Below, piece after piece: positions 1 to 7,647 of a DNA stretch of 27,875 bases. Source of the DNA: an uncultured Bacteroidaceae bacterium (GTDB lineage Bacteria; Bacteroidota; Bacteroidia; Bacteroidales; Bacteroidaceae); NCBI GenBank assembly GCA_904501775.1, contig CAJGCJ010000011.1, forward strand, positions 1 to 27,875, written 5' to 3'. The notes under the pieces were generated by a model. It searched no databases and was not told where the DNA came from. It worked only from the letters and a program-made list of their open reading frames with translations. Every line of letters begins with the position of its first letter. Within the stretch, counting starts at the first letter, position 1. A program made the translations under genes and the position numbers.

Positions 1-230
1 ATGCTAAAGAGGTTCTTATCCTCGTTAACGGCCACAACAAGGCTCAGGCATTGTATCACGCAGTTGAGGGTAGCATCACACAGATGTGGACCATCAGCGT
101 TCTTCAGATACACCAGAACGGTATCATCGTTTGCGACGACGCTGCAACAGCAGAGCTTAAGGTTGGTACTGTAAACTACTTCAAAGATATCGAGAAAGAC
201 AACATCTGTCCTTGCTCTAACTTGAAGTAA
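1..230 (+). CDS. nagB: Glucosamine-6-phosphate deaminase, C-terminal part (5' end outside window)
   Basis: Reading frame 3 is open from the window edge to TAA at 228-230 and gives 75 residues. It contains the NagB C-terminal signatures VLILVNGHNKA, AVEG, MWTISVLQ and ELKVGT, which align by memory with E. coli NagB (VMILVLGSQKA, MWTISCLQLH, ELKVKT). The enzyme converts glucosamine-6-phosphate to fructose-6-phosphate and ammonia in the cytoplasm, feeding amino-sugar catabolism into glycolysis. The deaminase catalytic centre lies upstream and is not visible. An ATG at position 1 is out of frame and is not the start. The gene is followed 16 nt later by a long hairpin terminator, so it ends its transcription unit here. 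Confidence 0.9.
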   Translation, partial: AKEVLILVNGHNKAQALYHAVEGSITQMWTISVLQIHQNGIIVCDDAATAELKVGTVNYFKDIEKDNICPCSNLK

Positions 231-245
231 TTACTACCTTATATA

Positions 246-293
246 ATAAAAGATGAATCTGTGGCAGTCAACTGCCACAGATTCATCTTTTAT
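246..293. terminator. Long bidirectional hairpin terminator after nagB
   Basis: The arms 246-268 and 271-293 are perfectly complementary (23 bp) with a 2-nt formal loop. The outer arms are A-rich on the left and T-rich on the right, so either strand would end in a U tract. It sits just after the nagB stop and upstream of the S37 operon promoter. Confidence 0.85.
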
Positions 294-327
294 ATACTCT
301 GTTCAGTGCAAAATATTAAAGCAAGCT

Positions 328-359
328 TTATATATCTGAATCGTTTGTTATATATCTGA
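328..359 (+). repeat. Tandem direct repeat TTATATATCTGA (two copies, 20-bp period)
   Basis: TTATATATCTGA occurs at 328-339 and 348-359, so the start points are two helical turns apart on the same face of the DNA. The pair lies about 50 bp upstream of the -33 box of the S37 operon, a position suited to an activator or repressor. No cognate regulator is identifiable in the window. Confidence 0.5.
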
Positions 360-391
360 GCTAAGCTCGAAGATTTTCTGCACTAGCCGTA

Positions 392-420
392 AAACGCATC
401 AAAGTAAACTTTGTGCGTTT
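392..420. promoter_or_regulatory. Dyad symmetry (operator candidate) overlapping the -33 box
   Basis: The left arm 392-405 and right arm 408-420 pair over 13 bp with a single unpaired T at 399. The right arm contains the -33 TTTG (410-413). A protein bound here would occlude the promoter of the S37/ABC/MalY operon. There is no T run, so it is not a terminator. Confidence 0.5.
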
Positions 421-441
421 CGCTCGTTTGTTGTATCTTTG
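410..441 (+). promoter_or_regulatory. Bacteroidetes-type promoter of the S37/ABC/MalY operon
   Basis: TTTG (410-413) and TATCTTTG (434-441) are separated by 20 nt and match the sigma-ABfr consensus TTTG / TAnnTTTG. Transcription would start near 448, giving a leader of about 45 nt before the ATG at 494. This placement argues against the longer reading frame that begins at 413. Confidence 0.75.
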
Positions 442-493
442 CAATAGGATATATTTATTTAATATACAACGGTGTAAAATAATTATAACAGAC

Positions 494-1789
494 ATGCATA
501 GACACATTATCACAATTGCAATGTTGCTGTTTACAGCAATCGCTGCACTTGCAGGAAACAAGGAAGTAGAAAAGATGCTAAGCAGAATGGCATCGGTAAC
601 AAACTACGAGAAGATTGAGAAGAACGACACCACACGCAGTTACTATCTTCTTAAATTCACACAGTTGATTGACCCCAATAACGAAAATGCCGGAACATTC
701 GAACAGCGCGTTATGCTCGGACATCGTGGTTTCGACCGCCCCACAGTAATTGTTACCGAAGGCTACGGTGCCGATTATGCCTTCAACAGCAAACGTTATA
801 TGGAAGAGCTTACCTATCTGCTCGATGCCAATATTCTTTTTGTAGAATACCGCTATTTCTCACAGTCGAAGCCCAATCCGCTCGATTGGCAACACCTTAC
901 AATTGCCAATTCAATGCACGACTACCACGCAATAACAACTGAGTTCAAAAAGCACTACACAGGCAAGTGGGCAGCAACAGGAATAAGCAAAGGCGGTTCA
1001 ACAACTATATTCTATCGTGCCTATTACCCCGAGGATGTAGATGTGTCGGTACCTTATGTAGCTCCGCTGAGCCGTGCACTCGAGGATGGCCGTCACGAGT
1101 CGTTCCTTGAGCAGGCCGCAACAAAAGCCGACCGCGATGCAATACGCGAATTCCAGTTCCAGCTATTGAAGCGCAAAGCCGAGCTGATGCCTAAGTTCAA
1201 CGAGTATTGCAATGAAAAGGGATACACATTCTATGTACCTACAGAGACAATTTATGACCTTTGTGTACTCGAGTACCAGTTCTCATTCTGGCAGTGGGGC
1301 ATGCCCGTCACAGGAATCCCCTCAAACGATGCCGACAACGAAACCATATTCAAATACCTCATCAAATCGTGTGAGCCCGAGTATTTCTCACGCAAGAACG
1401 ATTTGGAATCGTTCTCTATTCAGGCAGTAAAGGATTTCGGTTACTACGGATACAACGTAGACCCATTTAAAGATTACATCAAAGCCGAGGATATTGAAGG
1501 ATATTACAAAAAGGTGATGTTGCCTGCTGAGTGGGCCAATACAATCTTCGATGATTACAACTACCGTTTCGTAACAGACTATCTGACCGAGAACGACCCC
1601 AAAATGATATTCATATATGGCGAGTGGGATCCTTGGACTGCAAGTGGTGTTACATGGCTCGAAAGCCGTAACAAAAAAAACATACACATATACACTCAAC
1701 CTAACGGTAGCCACAGAGCACGCATCTCCACAATGCCGCGCGACACTCAGAAAGAGATTCTTTCTCTGCTGAAAGAGTGGATGCAATAA
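494..1789 (+). CDS. Secreted S37-family serine (tripeptidyl) aminopeptidase
   Basis: This 431-residue protein starts with a cleavable signal peptide (residues 1-21, hydrophobic ITIAMLLFTAIAALAG), so it acts in the periplasm or outside the cell. An alpha/beta-hydrolase core follows. The nucleophile is S165 in GISKGG, and the later YGEWDPWTASG (D379) and NGSHRAR (H407) fit the acid and base of the triad. These features match the MEROPS S37 (PS-10) peptidases common in Bacteroidetes. The predicted role is removal of short N-terminal peptides from oligopeptides. The start at 494 is chosen because upstream codons lie within or before the promoter (410-441) and because the signal peptide begins there. 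It is first in an operon with the ABC ATPase and MalY genes; the next start is 8 nt after its stop. Substrate is unproven. Confidence 0.82.
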   Translation: MHRHIITIAMLLFTAIAALAGNKEVEKMLSRMASVTNYEKIEKNDTTRSYYLLKFTQLIDPNNENAGTFEQRVMLGHRGFDRPTVIVTEGYGADYAFNSKRYMEELTYLLDANILFVEYRYFSQSKPNPLDWQHLTIANSMHDYHAITTEFKKHYTGKWAATGISKGGSTTIFYRAYYPEDVDVSVPYVAPLSRALEDGRHESFLEQAATKADRDAIREFQFQLLKRKAELMPKFNEYCNEKGYTFYVPTETIYDLCVLEYQFSFWQWGMPVTGIPSNDADNETIFKYLIKSCEPEYFSRKNDLESFSIQAVKDFGYYGYNVDPFKDYIKAEDIEGYYKKVMLPAEWANTIFDDYNYRFVTDYLTENDPKMIFIYGEWDPWTASGVTWLESRNKKNIHIYTQPNGSHRARISTMPRDTQKEILSLLKEWMQ

Positions 1790-1797
1790 TACAGAGC

Positions 1798-2577
1798 ATG
1801 GCAAGTATAAAACTCGACAAGCTTTCGATAGGATACACTCATAACAGGCAGCAAAGGCCTGTTATGAGTGTATTCGATGCTACGCTCGAAAGTGGAGAAT
1901 TCATTGCACTGATAGGAGCAAACGGAGCCGGCAAATCGACACTGTTGCGCACCTTGTCGGCTTTTCAGGATCCACTAAGTGGCACCATAACTTACCCCGA
2001 CGGAAAAAGCCACCGGCGCAAGGCATCGGAACTTGCAACACAGATGGCAGTGGTACTAACCGACAACAGGAGTATAAATAACCTGACTGTACGCGAAGTT
2101 GTTGCACTGGGCCGTGTACCATATACCAACTTCATAGGTTATGAACGGAAAAACGACGAGATGAAGATTGCCCGTGCCATGCACTATGTCGACATATCAC
2201 ATCTTGCACAACGCAGCATAGAGACACTCAGCGACGGCGAACGCCAGAAGTGTATGATTGCAAAGGCACTTGCACAGGAGACACCGGTTATTCTACTCGA
2301 CGAGCCTACATCGTTTCTCGACTTTGGAAGCAAGGTGCAACTTTTCCGTCTGCTGCGTAACCTTGCCCACGAAGAGAAGAAAGCCATACTGATATCGACA
2401 CACGACATTGAACTTGCCTTGCAGCTTACCGACAAGCTGTGGCTCATTCACAATGGAGACATATACACCGGCAGTGTAGACGAACTTGTAGAAAAAGGCA
2501 TTCTGCAGGAGTTCATAGAGAATGAAGGAATACACTACAATGTGGCCACAAACAGAATTGAAATAGAAAAGCTATGA
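1798..2577 (+). CDS. FecE-like ABC transporter ATP-binding protein
   Basis: This is a 259-residue ATPase of the iron-siderophore/heme/cobalamin importer class (FecE/FhuC/BtuD). It has Walker A GANGAGKST (40-48), signature LSDGERQ (144-150, in place of LSGGQ), Walker B VILLDEPTS (164-172) and the switch histidine in STHD (H202). The long Q-loop segment with VREVVALGRVPYT is typical of this class. The ATG at 1798 is chosen; a GTG at 1777 in the same frame would overlap the peptidase gene. The stop overlaps the next ATG (ATGA, 2574-2577), so translation is probably coupled to MalY. Odd point: no permease or periplasmic binding protein gene is nearby, so its membrane partner must be encoded elsewhere. 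Transport substrate is unknown. Confidence 0.88.
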   Translation: MASIKLDKLSIGYTHNRQQRPVMSVFDATLESGEFIALIGANGAGKSTLLRTLSAFQDPLSGTITYPDGKSHRRKASELATQMAVVLTDNRSINNLTVREVVALGRVPYTNFIGYERKNDEMKIARAMHYVDISHLAQRSIETLSDGERQKCMIAKALAQETPVILLDEPTSFLDFGSKVQLFRLLRNLAHEEKKAILISTHDIELALQLTDKLWLIHNGDIYTGSVDELVEKGILQEFIENEGIHYNVATNRIEIEKL

Positions 2578-3749
2578 AATACAATTTCGACGAAATAATA
2601 ACACGTACAGGCACCGACTGCGTGAAATACGATGGTGCAGAAAACATATTCGGCACAAACGACCTTATACCTATGTGGGTGGCCGATATGGATTTCCGTA
2701 CACCGCAATGCGTTGTCGATGTCATAAGAAAAAGGGTAGAGCACTCACTCTACGGATACACATTCTTAAGCCCCAAATGGCGACCCTCCATTGTAAACTG
2801 GGTTGGACGCCGCTATGGCTGGAAGGTAGAAGAAGAGGAGATTGGTTTTGTGGGAGGTATTGTACCTGCGCTCGCATTCGCAATACAGTGTTTCACAAAG
2901 AAGGGCGACAAGGTACTTATTCAACCGCCCGTATACCACCCCTATTACAATGTCACCAACGACCTTGAACGCACTGTCGTGACAAATGCCCTGCAACTTG
3001 TCGACGGACAATACAAGATAGACTTCGACGACTTCGAGAATAAAGCAAAGGATTGCAAAATGTTTCTTCTGTGCAGCCCGCACAATCCGGGAGGACGCGT
3101 ATGGAACAGAGAAGAACTTGAGAGGATTGCCGACATCTGTGCCAAGCACAATGTACTTGTAATCTCTGATGAGATTCATTGTGATATGATGCTGAAAGGT
3201 TACAAACATATTCCATATGCAACCGTAAGCACTGCAGCCGAGCAGAACTGCATTACATTGATGGCAGCAAGCAAGACATTCAACATCGCAGGACTTAAAA
3301 GTTCGTACCACATAATCAAAAACAAGGAGTTGCGCGACAGGTACTGCGAATACCTGCGCAAAAGCGAACAGGACTTTGCCCCTCTCTTTGCAACCGAACC
3401 CGTAGCAGCAGCATACGACGAAGGCGAAGAATGGCTCACACAAATGATGGTGTATGTCGAAGAGAATATCAACTATGTACAACAATACATAGAGGAACAT
3501 CTGCCCAAACTCTCCATGATACGTCCGCAGGCATCTTACCTCATATTCATCGATGCACGAAGACTCGACCTTACGAACAGCGACCTTGTCGATTTCTTTG
3601 TCAAGGAAGCAAAAGTTGGCATGAACGACGGTGCGATGTTCGGTGAAGGAGGCGAGGGATTCATGCGCATGAATGTAGGCTGTCCACGCAGCATTATTGA
3701 AAAAGCGATGAAACAGATTAAAGAGGCATACGACAAACGCCAATTCTGA
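2574..3749 (+). CDS. MalY/PatB-type PLP-dependent C-S lyase (cystathionine beta-lyase family)
   Basis: This 391-residue fold-type I PLP enzyme begins with the MalY/PatB hallmark stretch (PMWVADMDF, residues 33-41). It contains SPHNPGGR (N171), SDEIHCD (D199, pairs with the pyridine nitrogen) and ASKTFNIAG with Schiff-base lysine K234. The C-terminal RMNVGCPR supplies the carboxylate-binding arginine. The family cleaves cystathionine or cysteine S-conjugates to a thiol, pyruvate and ammonia; some members are aminotransferases. The ATG overlaps the ABC gene stop by 4 nt, so this is the last gene of the operon and ends at the 3758-3809 terminator. Co-transcription with a secreted peptidase suggests peptide or sulfur amino-acid use, which is inference only. 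Confidence 0.88.
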   Translation: MKYNFDEIITRTGTDCVKYDGAENIFGTNDLIPMWVADMDFRTPQCVVDVIRKRVEHSLYGYTFLSPKWRPSIVNWVGRRYGWKVEEEEIGFVGGIVPALAFAIQCFTKKGDKVLIQPPVYHPYYNVTNDLERTVVTNALQLVDGQYKIDFDDFENKAKDCKMFLLCSPHNPGGRVWNREELERIADICAKHNVLVISDEIHCDMMLKGYKHIPYATVSTAAEQNCITLMAASKTFNIAGLKSSYHIIKNKELRDRYCEYLRKSEQDFAPLFATEPVAAAYDEGEEWLTQMMVYVEENINYVQQYIEEHLPKLSMIRPQASYLIFIDARRLDLTNSDLVDFFVKEAKVGMNDGAMFGEGGEGFMRMNVGCPRSIIEKAMKQIKEAYDKRQF

Positions 3750-3757
3750 TGAAACCG

Positions 3758-3809
3758 ATATATAAAATAAAATCCACTTCCCCTTGGAAGTGGATTTTAT
3801 TTTATATAT
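3758..3809. terminator. Bidirectional terminator between malY-like and AGCS genes
   Basis: Arms 3758-3781 and 3786-3809 form a perfect 24-bp stem with loop CCTT. The gene to its left (plus) and the gene to its right (minus) converge here, 8 and 14 nt away. A/T tracts on the outer arms give a U tail in both directions. Confidence 0.9.
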
Positions 3810-3823
3810 GAATTGTCGGCCTA

Positions 3824-5242
3824 TCAAATTTCTTCAACCTCGTCGTTGGAGTATTCATCAATCCTATCCTCCCACAGATAGTAACGTGTATCCCTAACCA
3901 ACATGTTTGAAAGAACAAACAGAGGTATTATGTTGGGGATAATCATAAATGCGGCAGCTGTAGTACCTATGTTCCAAACAAGATGCAAAGGCATTATGGC
4001 ACCTATAAAAGTTGCGATACCCCATAGTATTCTGAAGTTACGCACAGCCTTTTCGCTATTCCCCTTATAGATATATTCTATTGCTTTCTCGCCACAATAG
4101 GTCCATCCAAGGATGGTGCTGAAAGCAAATGTAAATATTATAATTGTCAGCAGATGCGAACCTACTGCCGGTATCTGCTCAAATGCGGTCTGCATAATAA
4201 GCCCGCCCGAATTAGGATTCCAGTCGAAGCCAATTGCAAGCATGCTGCTCACTGCCACTATACCAGTAATGGTACACACAACTACAGTATCCCAAAAAGT
4301 AGAGGTTGAGGAGATAAGGGCCAATCGCACAGGGTTACGCGACTTTGCAGCTGAAATAATGATTGCAGCCGAGCCCATTCCCGACTCGTTAGAGAGCAGT
4401 CCGCGGCTGACACCATACTGCAACGCAATCATCATACCGCCTACAACACCGCCGCCAATGGCAACAGGCGAGAAAGCGCTCTCCATAATAAGCACAACAG
4501 AGGGCCACAGGTATTCGCAGTTGATAAAGATAAGTATTATGCAACCTATCATATAAGCAATGGTCATAAAGGGAACAAGGCTCTCACAAACACGGGCAAT
4601 ACCTTTCAATCCGAAGAATATAACCGAACAGACGGCGATTGTAAGCAGCGTTGCAGTTACATATATATCAACATCGTAGGCCTCTTTAAGAGTCTCGGAA
4701 ATGGCATTTCCCTGAATAAAGTTTCCGGCACTGAATCCCATTATAAGAGTAAAGATACAGAAAATAACCGCAAGGGATCTCAAATTCAATGCCTTGTCGA
4801 GCACATACATGGGGCCACCCGACACAGAGCCGTCCTTACGGCGCACCCTGTATTTCATGGCAATGAGTGACTCGGCATACTTTGTTGCAATACCGAGGAG
4901 ACCTGTGAGCAGACACCAGAAAAGGGCACCGGGACCACCAATGACCAACGCAGTAGCAACACCTACAATATTTCCCGTACCTATAGTACCTGCAAGTGAT
5001 GTAACGAGGGCTGCAAATGGAGTGACATCGCCTGCCGATTCCTTATCGTTTTTTACCGACAGACGTATTGCCTTGAAAATATAGCGTTGGGGAAAACGCA
5101 GTCTGAAAGTCAGGAACAAGTGTGTACCCAAAAGAACAAGCAACATGGGCCATCCCCATATAACATCATTTATACTTTGCACCCACTCGTTGAGACCCGT
5201 AAAAAGTCCCTCAATCCACAATCTAAAATCATTCAAATTCAT
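3824..5242 (-). CDS. AGCS family sodium:alanine/glycine symporter
   Basis: This 472-residue polytopic inner-membrane protein has about 11 hydrophobic segments. It carries AGCS (alanine or glycine:cation symporter) signatures: GTIGTGNIVGVATALVIGGPGALFW near residue 90, GGPMYVLDKAL, and SNESGMGSAAIIISAAK around residue 290. It is expected to import small neutral amino acids with Na+. Length is usual for the family. The start MNLNDFRLWIEG at 5242 precedes an amphipathic N-terminus and the first membrane helix. It stands alone, converging on the malY operon and diverging from nif3. The probable promoter is a TATCTTCG box about 50 nt upstream. Confidence 0.9.
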   Translation of the reverse strand: MNLNDFRLWIEGLFTGLNEWVQSINDVIWGWPMLLVLLGTHLFLTFRLRFPQRYIFKAIRLSVKNDKESAGDVTPFAALVTSLAGTIGTGNIVGVATALVIGGPGALFWCLLTGLLGIATKYAESLIAMKYRVRRKDGSVSGGPMYVLDKALNLRSLAVIFCIFTLIMGFSAGNFIQGNAISETLKEAYDVDIYVTATLLTIAVCSVIFFGLKGIARVCESLVPFMTIAYMIGCIILIFINCEYLWPSVVLIMESAFSPVAIGGGVVGGMMIALQYGVSRGLLSNESGMGSAAIIISAAKSRNPVRLALISSTSTFWDTVVVCTITGIVAVSSMLAIGFDWNPNSGGLIMQTAFEQIPAVGSHLLTIIIFTFAFSTILGWTYCGEKAIEYIYKGNSEKAVRNFRILWGIATFIGAIMPLHLVWNIGTTAAAFMIIPNIIPLFVLSNMLVRDTRYYLWEDRIDEYSNDEVEEI

Positions 5243-5294
5243 ATAAAGCGTCTTAATATTTAGTACATGTAAGTCGTTATCGCATATCGAGTTG

Positions 5295-5302
5295 CGAAGA
5301 TA
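5295..5302 (-). promoter_or_regulatory. -7 box TATCTTCG of the AGCS gene
   Basis: On the minus strand this reads TATCTTCGCA, a one-base variant of TAnnTTTG. It places the start of transcription about 45 nt upstream of the ATG at 5242. No clear -33 TTTG is seen at the right distance. Confidence 0.5.
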
Positions 5303-5563
5303 CGCATAAATATTGAAATATCAGCCTTTTTTAAAGAGCCGAGATTAAGAATCTCTTTAATTCTATCTAAAAAATGTTGCCTTCATAATATGAAAAACAT
5401 ACTTGACTTTAAATTTAATATATCTCTGTTTCTCTTTTATTTGCAGCGTCGCGCGCGGGAGGTACTGACAACATGAATAAAGTATTATAAAAAGAAGCGC
5501 AATGTCTCATTGCAATAATTCAGAAGGGTGTCCAAGAATTAAGCAATATTCTAAAGTATAAAT

Positions 5564-5594
5564 TTTGTTGAATCGAGAAAAAGTAGTAATTTTG
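5564..5594 (+). promoter_or_regulatory. Promoter of nif3 / zinc-ribbon operon
   Basis: TTTG (5564-5567) and TAATTTTG (5587-5594) are 19 nt apart. Transcription would begin near 5601, so the leader is only about 10 nt. This forces the nif3 start to be the TTG at 5611. Confidence 0.75.
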
Positions 5595-5610
5595 CAAAAA
5601 ATAAGCGAAT

Positions 5611-6711
5611 TTGGCTACTACAATTAAAGAGATAGCGACCGCCCTTGAAAAGTTCGCGCCTCTGCCGTTGCAAGATGGATTTGACAATGCCGGACTGCAA
5701 ATTGGATTAACAGATGCGGAAGTTACAGGGGTTTTATTGTGTCTGGACGTAACGGAGCAGATTATCGATGAAGCAACCGCGTTAGGATACAATCTCATCA
5801 TATCACATCATCCCCTTCTTTTCCGTCCATTAAAGCGCATAACAGGTAGCAACTATGTAGAACGCTGTGTAATAAAAGCGCTTGCTAACGGTATCTCAAT
5901 CTATTCGGCACACACAAATCTCGACAATGCCCACAACGGTGTAAACTACCACATTGCCAATAAGTTGGGACTTAAGAATGTGCGCATACTTGTGCCTAAA
6001 GAGAACTCATTGCTCAAATTGGCGGTATATGTACCTGTGTCACATGCCGAAGTTGTAAGAGAGGCACTCTTTAATGCCGGTTGCGGCAACATAGGCAACT
6101 ACGACAGTTGCAGCTATAACATCGAAGGAACAGGAACATTCCGCGCACATGAGGGATGCAACCCTTATTGCGGCAGCATAGGCAGCATACACAACGAGGC
6201 CGAAGTGAGAATAGAGACAATACTTCCTACATACCTCAAGAACAAGGCAATAAGCGCATTGCTAAAAGCACACCCATACGAAGAACCGGCCTACGACCTG
6301 TATCCGACAGAGAACAAGTGGAGTAGTGTTGGCTCGGGAGTAATTGGAGAACTTGAAGACGAATGTGACGAGAAGAGTTTCTTGCTGAACATAAAAGAGA
6401 CATTCTCGGCCGGTTGTGTAAAACACACGCCGTTCAGGGGTAAACCGATAAAAAGAGTGGCATTGTGCGGTGGCGCAGGCGCATCATTTGCATCGGCAGC
6501 ACTTTCTTCGGGAGCCGACCTATACCTCACAGGCGAGGCACGCTACCATGAACTGTTCGACAATACCGACAAGATGATGTATGCCATAATAGGGCATTAC
6601 GAGAGCGAACAATACACAACGGAGATATTGCACGATATAATATCGCACGAATACCCCGATTTGCCGATAAAGACGACAAGCATATCGACAAACCCCATAA
6701 ATTGTTTATAA
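5611..6711 (+). CDS. Nif3-like dinuclear metal centre protein
   Basis: This 366-residue protein belongs to the NIF3/YqfO (DUF34) family, sometimes labelled GTP cyclohydrolase I type 2. The N-terminal domain has LQDGFDNAGLQIG and the metal ligands H66/H67 (SHHPL), H101 and D105 (HTNLDN); the C-terminal domain supplies H329 and E333 (GHYESE). Between them, residues about 130-235 form the PII/CutA-like insert ending in HPYEEPAYDLYP, as in YqfO. Members bind two divalent metals and their biochemical role is debated. The start is TTG: no in-frame ATG occurs before residue 300, the conserved N-terminus needs this start, and the promoter lies at 5564-5594. It is followed 30 nt later by the zinc-ribbon gene, a pairing seen in many bacteria. 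Confidence 0.9.
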   Translation: MATTIKEIATALEKFAPLPLQDGFDNAGLQIGLTDAEVTGVLLCLDVTEQIIDEATALGYNLIISHHPLLFRPLKRITGSNYVERCVIKALANGISIYSAHTNLDNAHNGVNYHIANKLGLKNVRILVPKENSLLKLAVYVPVSHAEVVREALFNAGCGNIGNYDSCSYNIEGTGTFRAHEGCNPYCGSIGSIHNEAEVRIETILPTYLKNKAISALLKAHPYEEPAYDLYPTENKWSSVGSGVIGELEDECDEKSFLLNIKETFSAGCVKHTPFRGKPIKRVALCGGAGASFASAALSSGADLYLTGEARYHELFDNTDKMMYAIIGHYESEQYTTEILHDIISHEYPDLPIKTTSISTNPINCL

Positions 6712-6741
6712 AGAATACATTAACCTTAAATAAAAAATAAA

Positions 6742-7557
6742 ATGGCAAAGAAAGATCCTTCTGAATTTACAGTAGAAGAGAAGCTCAAGAGCTTGTATCA
6801 GCTGCAAACAATCCTTACAGAGATTGACAAGATAAAGATTCTTCGTGGCGAACTTCCTTTGGAGGTAAAGGACCTCGAGGACGAGATAGTAGGTCTTGGT
6901 ACACGTATCGAGAACATCACAAACGATATCAAGAAAGTACGCGAGAACATCGTTGCCTTCAGAGAAGAGATGGAGCAGTCGGAGAGAAACATCGCGAAAT
7001 ATACCGAAGACCAGAACAATGTTCGCAACAACCGCGAGTTCGACGTACTTAACAAAGAGATTGAGTATAACAAACTTGTTATCGAACACGACGAGAAGAA
7101 GATAAACGAAGCACGTCGCGACGAAAAGGCTAAGAGCGAGGATCTTGAGAAGACAAAGACACAGCTCGACGAGCGTCAGAAGGACCTTGAGCTCAAGCGT
7201 TCAGAACTCGATGAGATTGTAGCCGAGACAAAGGCCGAAGAGGAGAAGTTGCGCGAGCAGGCACGTAACCTTGAACTCAGCATCGACCCCCGTTTGTTGG
7301 CTTCGTTCAAACGTATCCGAAAGAACTCACGCAACGGACTCGGTATTGTATATGTAGAGCGCGATGCTTGCGCCGGCTGTTTCAGCAAGATACCCCCCCA
7401 GCGTCAGATGGATATACGTATGCGTAAGAAAATCATTGTATGCGAGAACTGTGGCCGCATCATGATTGACCCCGAGCTTGCAGGCGTAAAGCAGGAGCAG
7501 ATTGTAGAGGCACCCGCACCCAAGCGTCGCAGCATACGTCGCAAAAGCGCAGAATAA
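6742..7557 (+). CDS. Coiled-coil protein with C4 zinc ribbon (DUF164 / zf-RING_7 family)
   Basis: This 271-residue cytoplasmic protein has a long charged coiled coil at residues 10-180, rich in E, K and R. It is followed by a C4 zinc ribbon with ligands C210/C213 (CAGC) and C234/C237 (CENC), and the family phrase PPQRQMDIR between the knuckles. The C-terminal tail (KRRSIRRK) is basic and may bind nucleic acid. This matches the CT398-like DUF164 family, whose function is not settled. It lies 30 nt downstream of nif3, probably in one operon, and ends at the 7569-7620 terminator. The ATG at 6742 is preceded by an A-rich stretch typical of Bacteroidetes translation starts. Confidence 0.85.
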   Translation: MAKKDPSEFTVEEKLKSLYQLQTILTEIDKIKILRGELPLEVKDLEDEIVGLGTRIENITNDIKKVRENIVAFREEMEQSERNIAKYTEDQNNVRNNREFDVLNKEIEYNKLVIEHDEKKINEARRDEKAKSEDLEKTKTQLDERQKDLELKRSELDEIVAETKAEEEKLREQARNLELSIDPRLLASFKRIRKNSRNGLGIVYVERDACAGCFSKIPPQRQMDIRMRKKIIVCENCGRIMIDPELAGVKQEQIVEAPAPKRRSIRRKSAE

Positions 7558-7568
7558 TTTTTAAAATA

Positions 7569-7620
7569 TGTACAATAAAAAAGCAACTCCGAGCCATTCG
7601 AGTTGCTTTTTTATTGTACA
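7569..7620. terminator. Bidirectional terminator between zinc-ribbon and TlpA genes
   Basis: Arms 7569-7589 and 7600-7620 form a perfect 21-bp stem with a 10-nt loop. The outer arms carry A6 and T6 tracts. The two flanking genes converge on it. Confidence 0.9.
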
Positions 7621-7647
7621 AAAACCTCATATATACAGGAGGTTTCC

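Larger units (their letters stand above)
5243..5610. other. 368-nt divergent intergenic region between AGCS and nif3
   Basis: No gene of convincing size was found. It holds the two divergent promoters (5295-5302 minus; 5564-5594 plus). A small dyad TTAAAGAG/CTCTTTAA lies at 5331-5338/5353-5360. A short GC-rich island at 5446-5462 includes GGGAGG, followed by a six-codon open frame (5473-5490) and a perfect hairpin GCAATG-TCT-CATTGC (5499-5513). The last three are described under findings; none is a confident feature. Confidence 0.5.

Noticed and set aside
1777..1797. GTG at 1777 as start of the ABC ATPase
   Set aside because: The added residues overlap the S37 gene, are not family-like, and the ATG at 1798 fits the FecE-type N-terminus.
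2766..3827. 353-codon open frame antisense to the MalY gene
   Set aside because: It lies wholly opposite a gene with full family motifs, has a Cys- and Phe-rich composition without domains, and is a codon-bias shadow.
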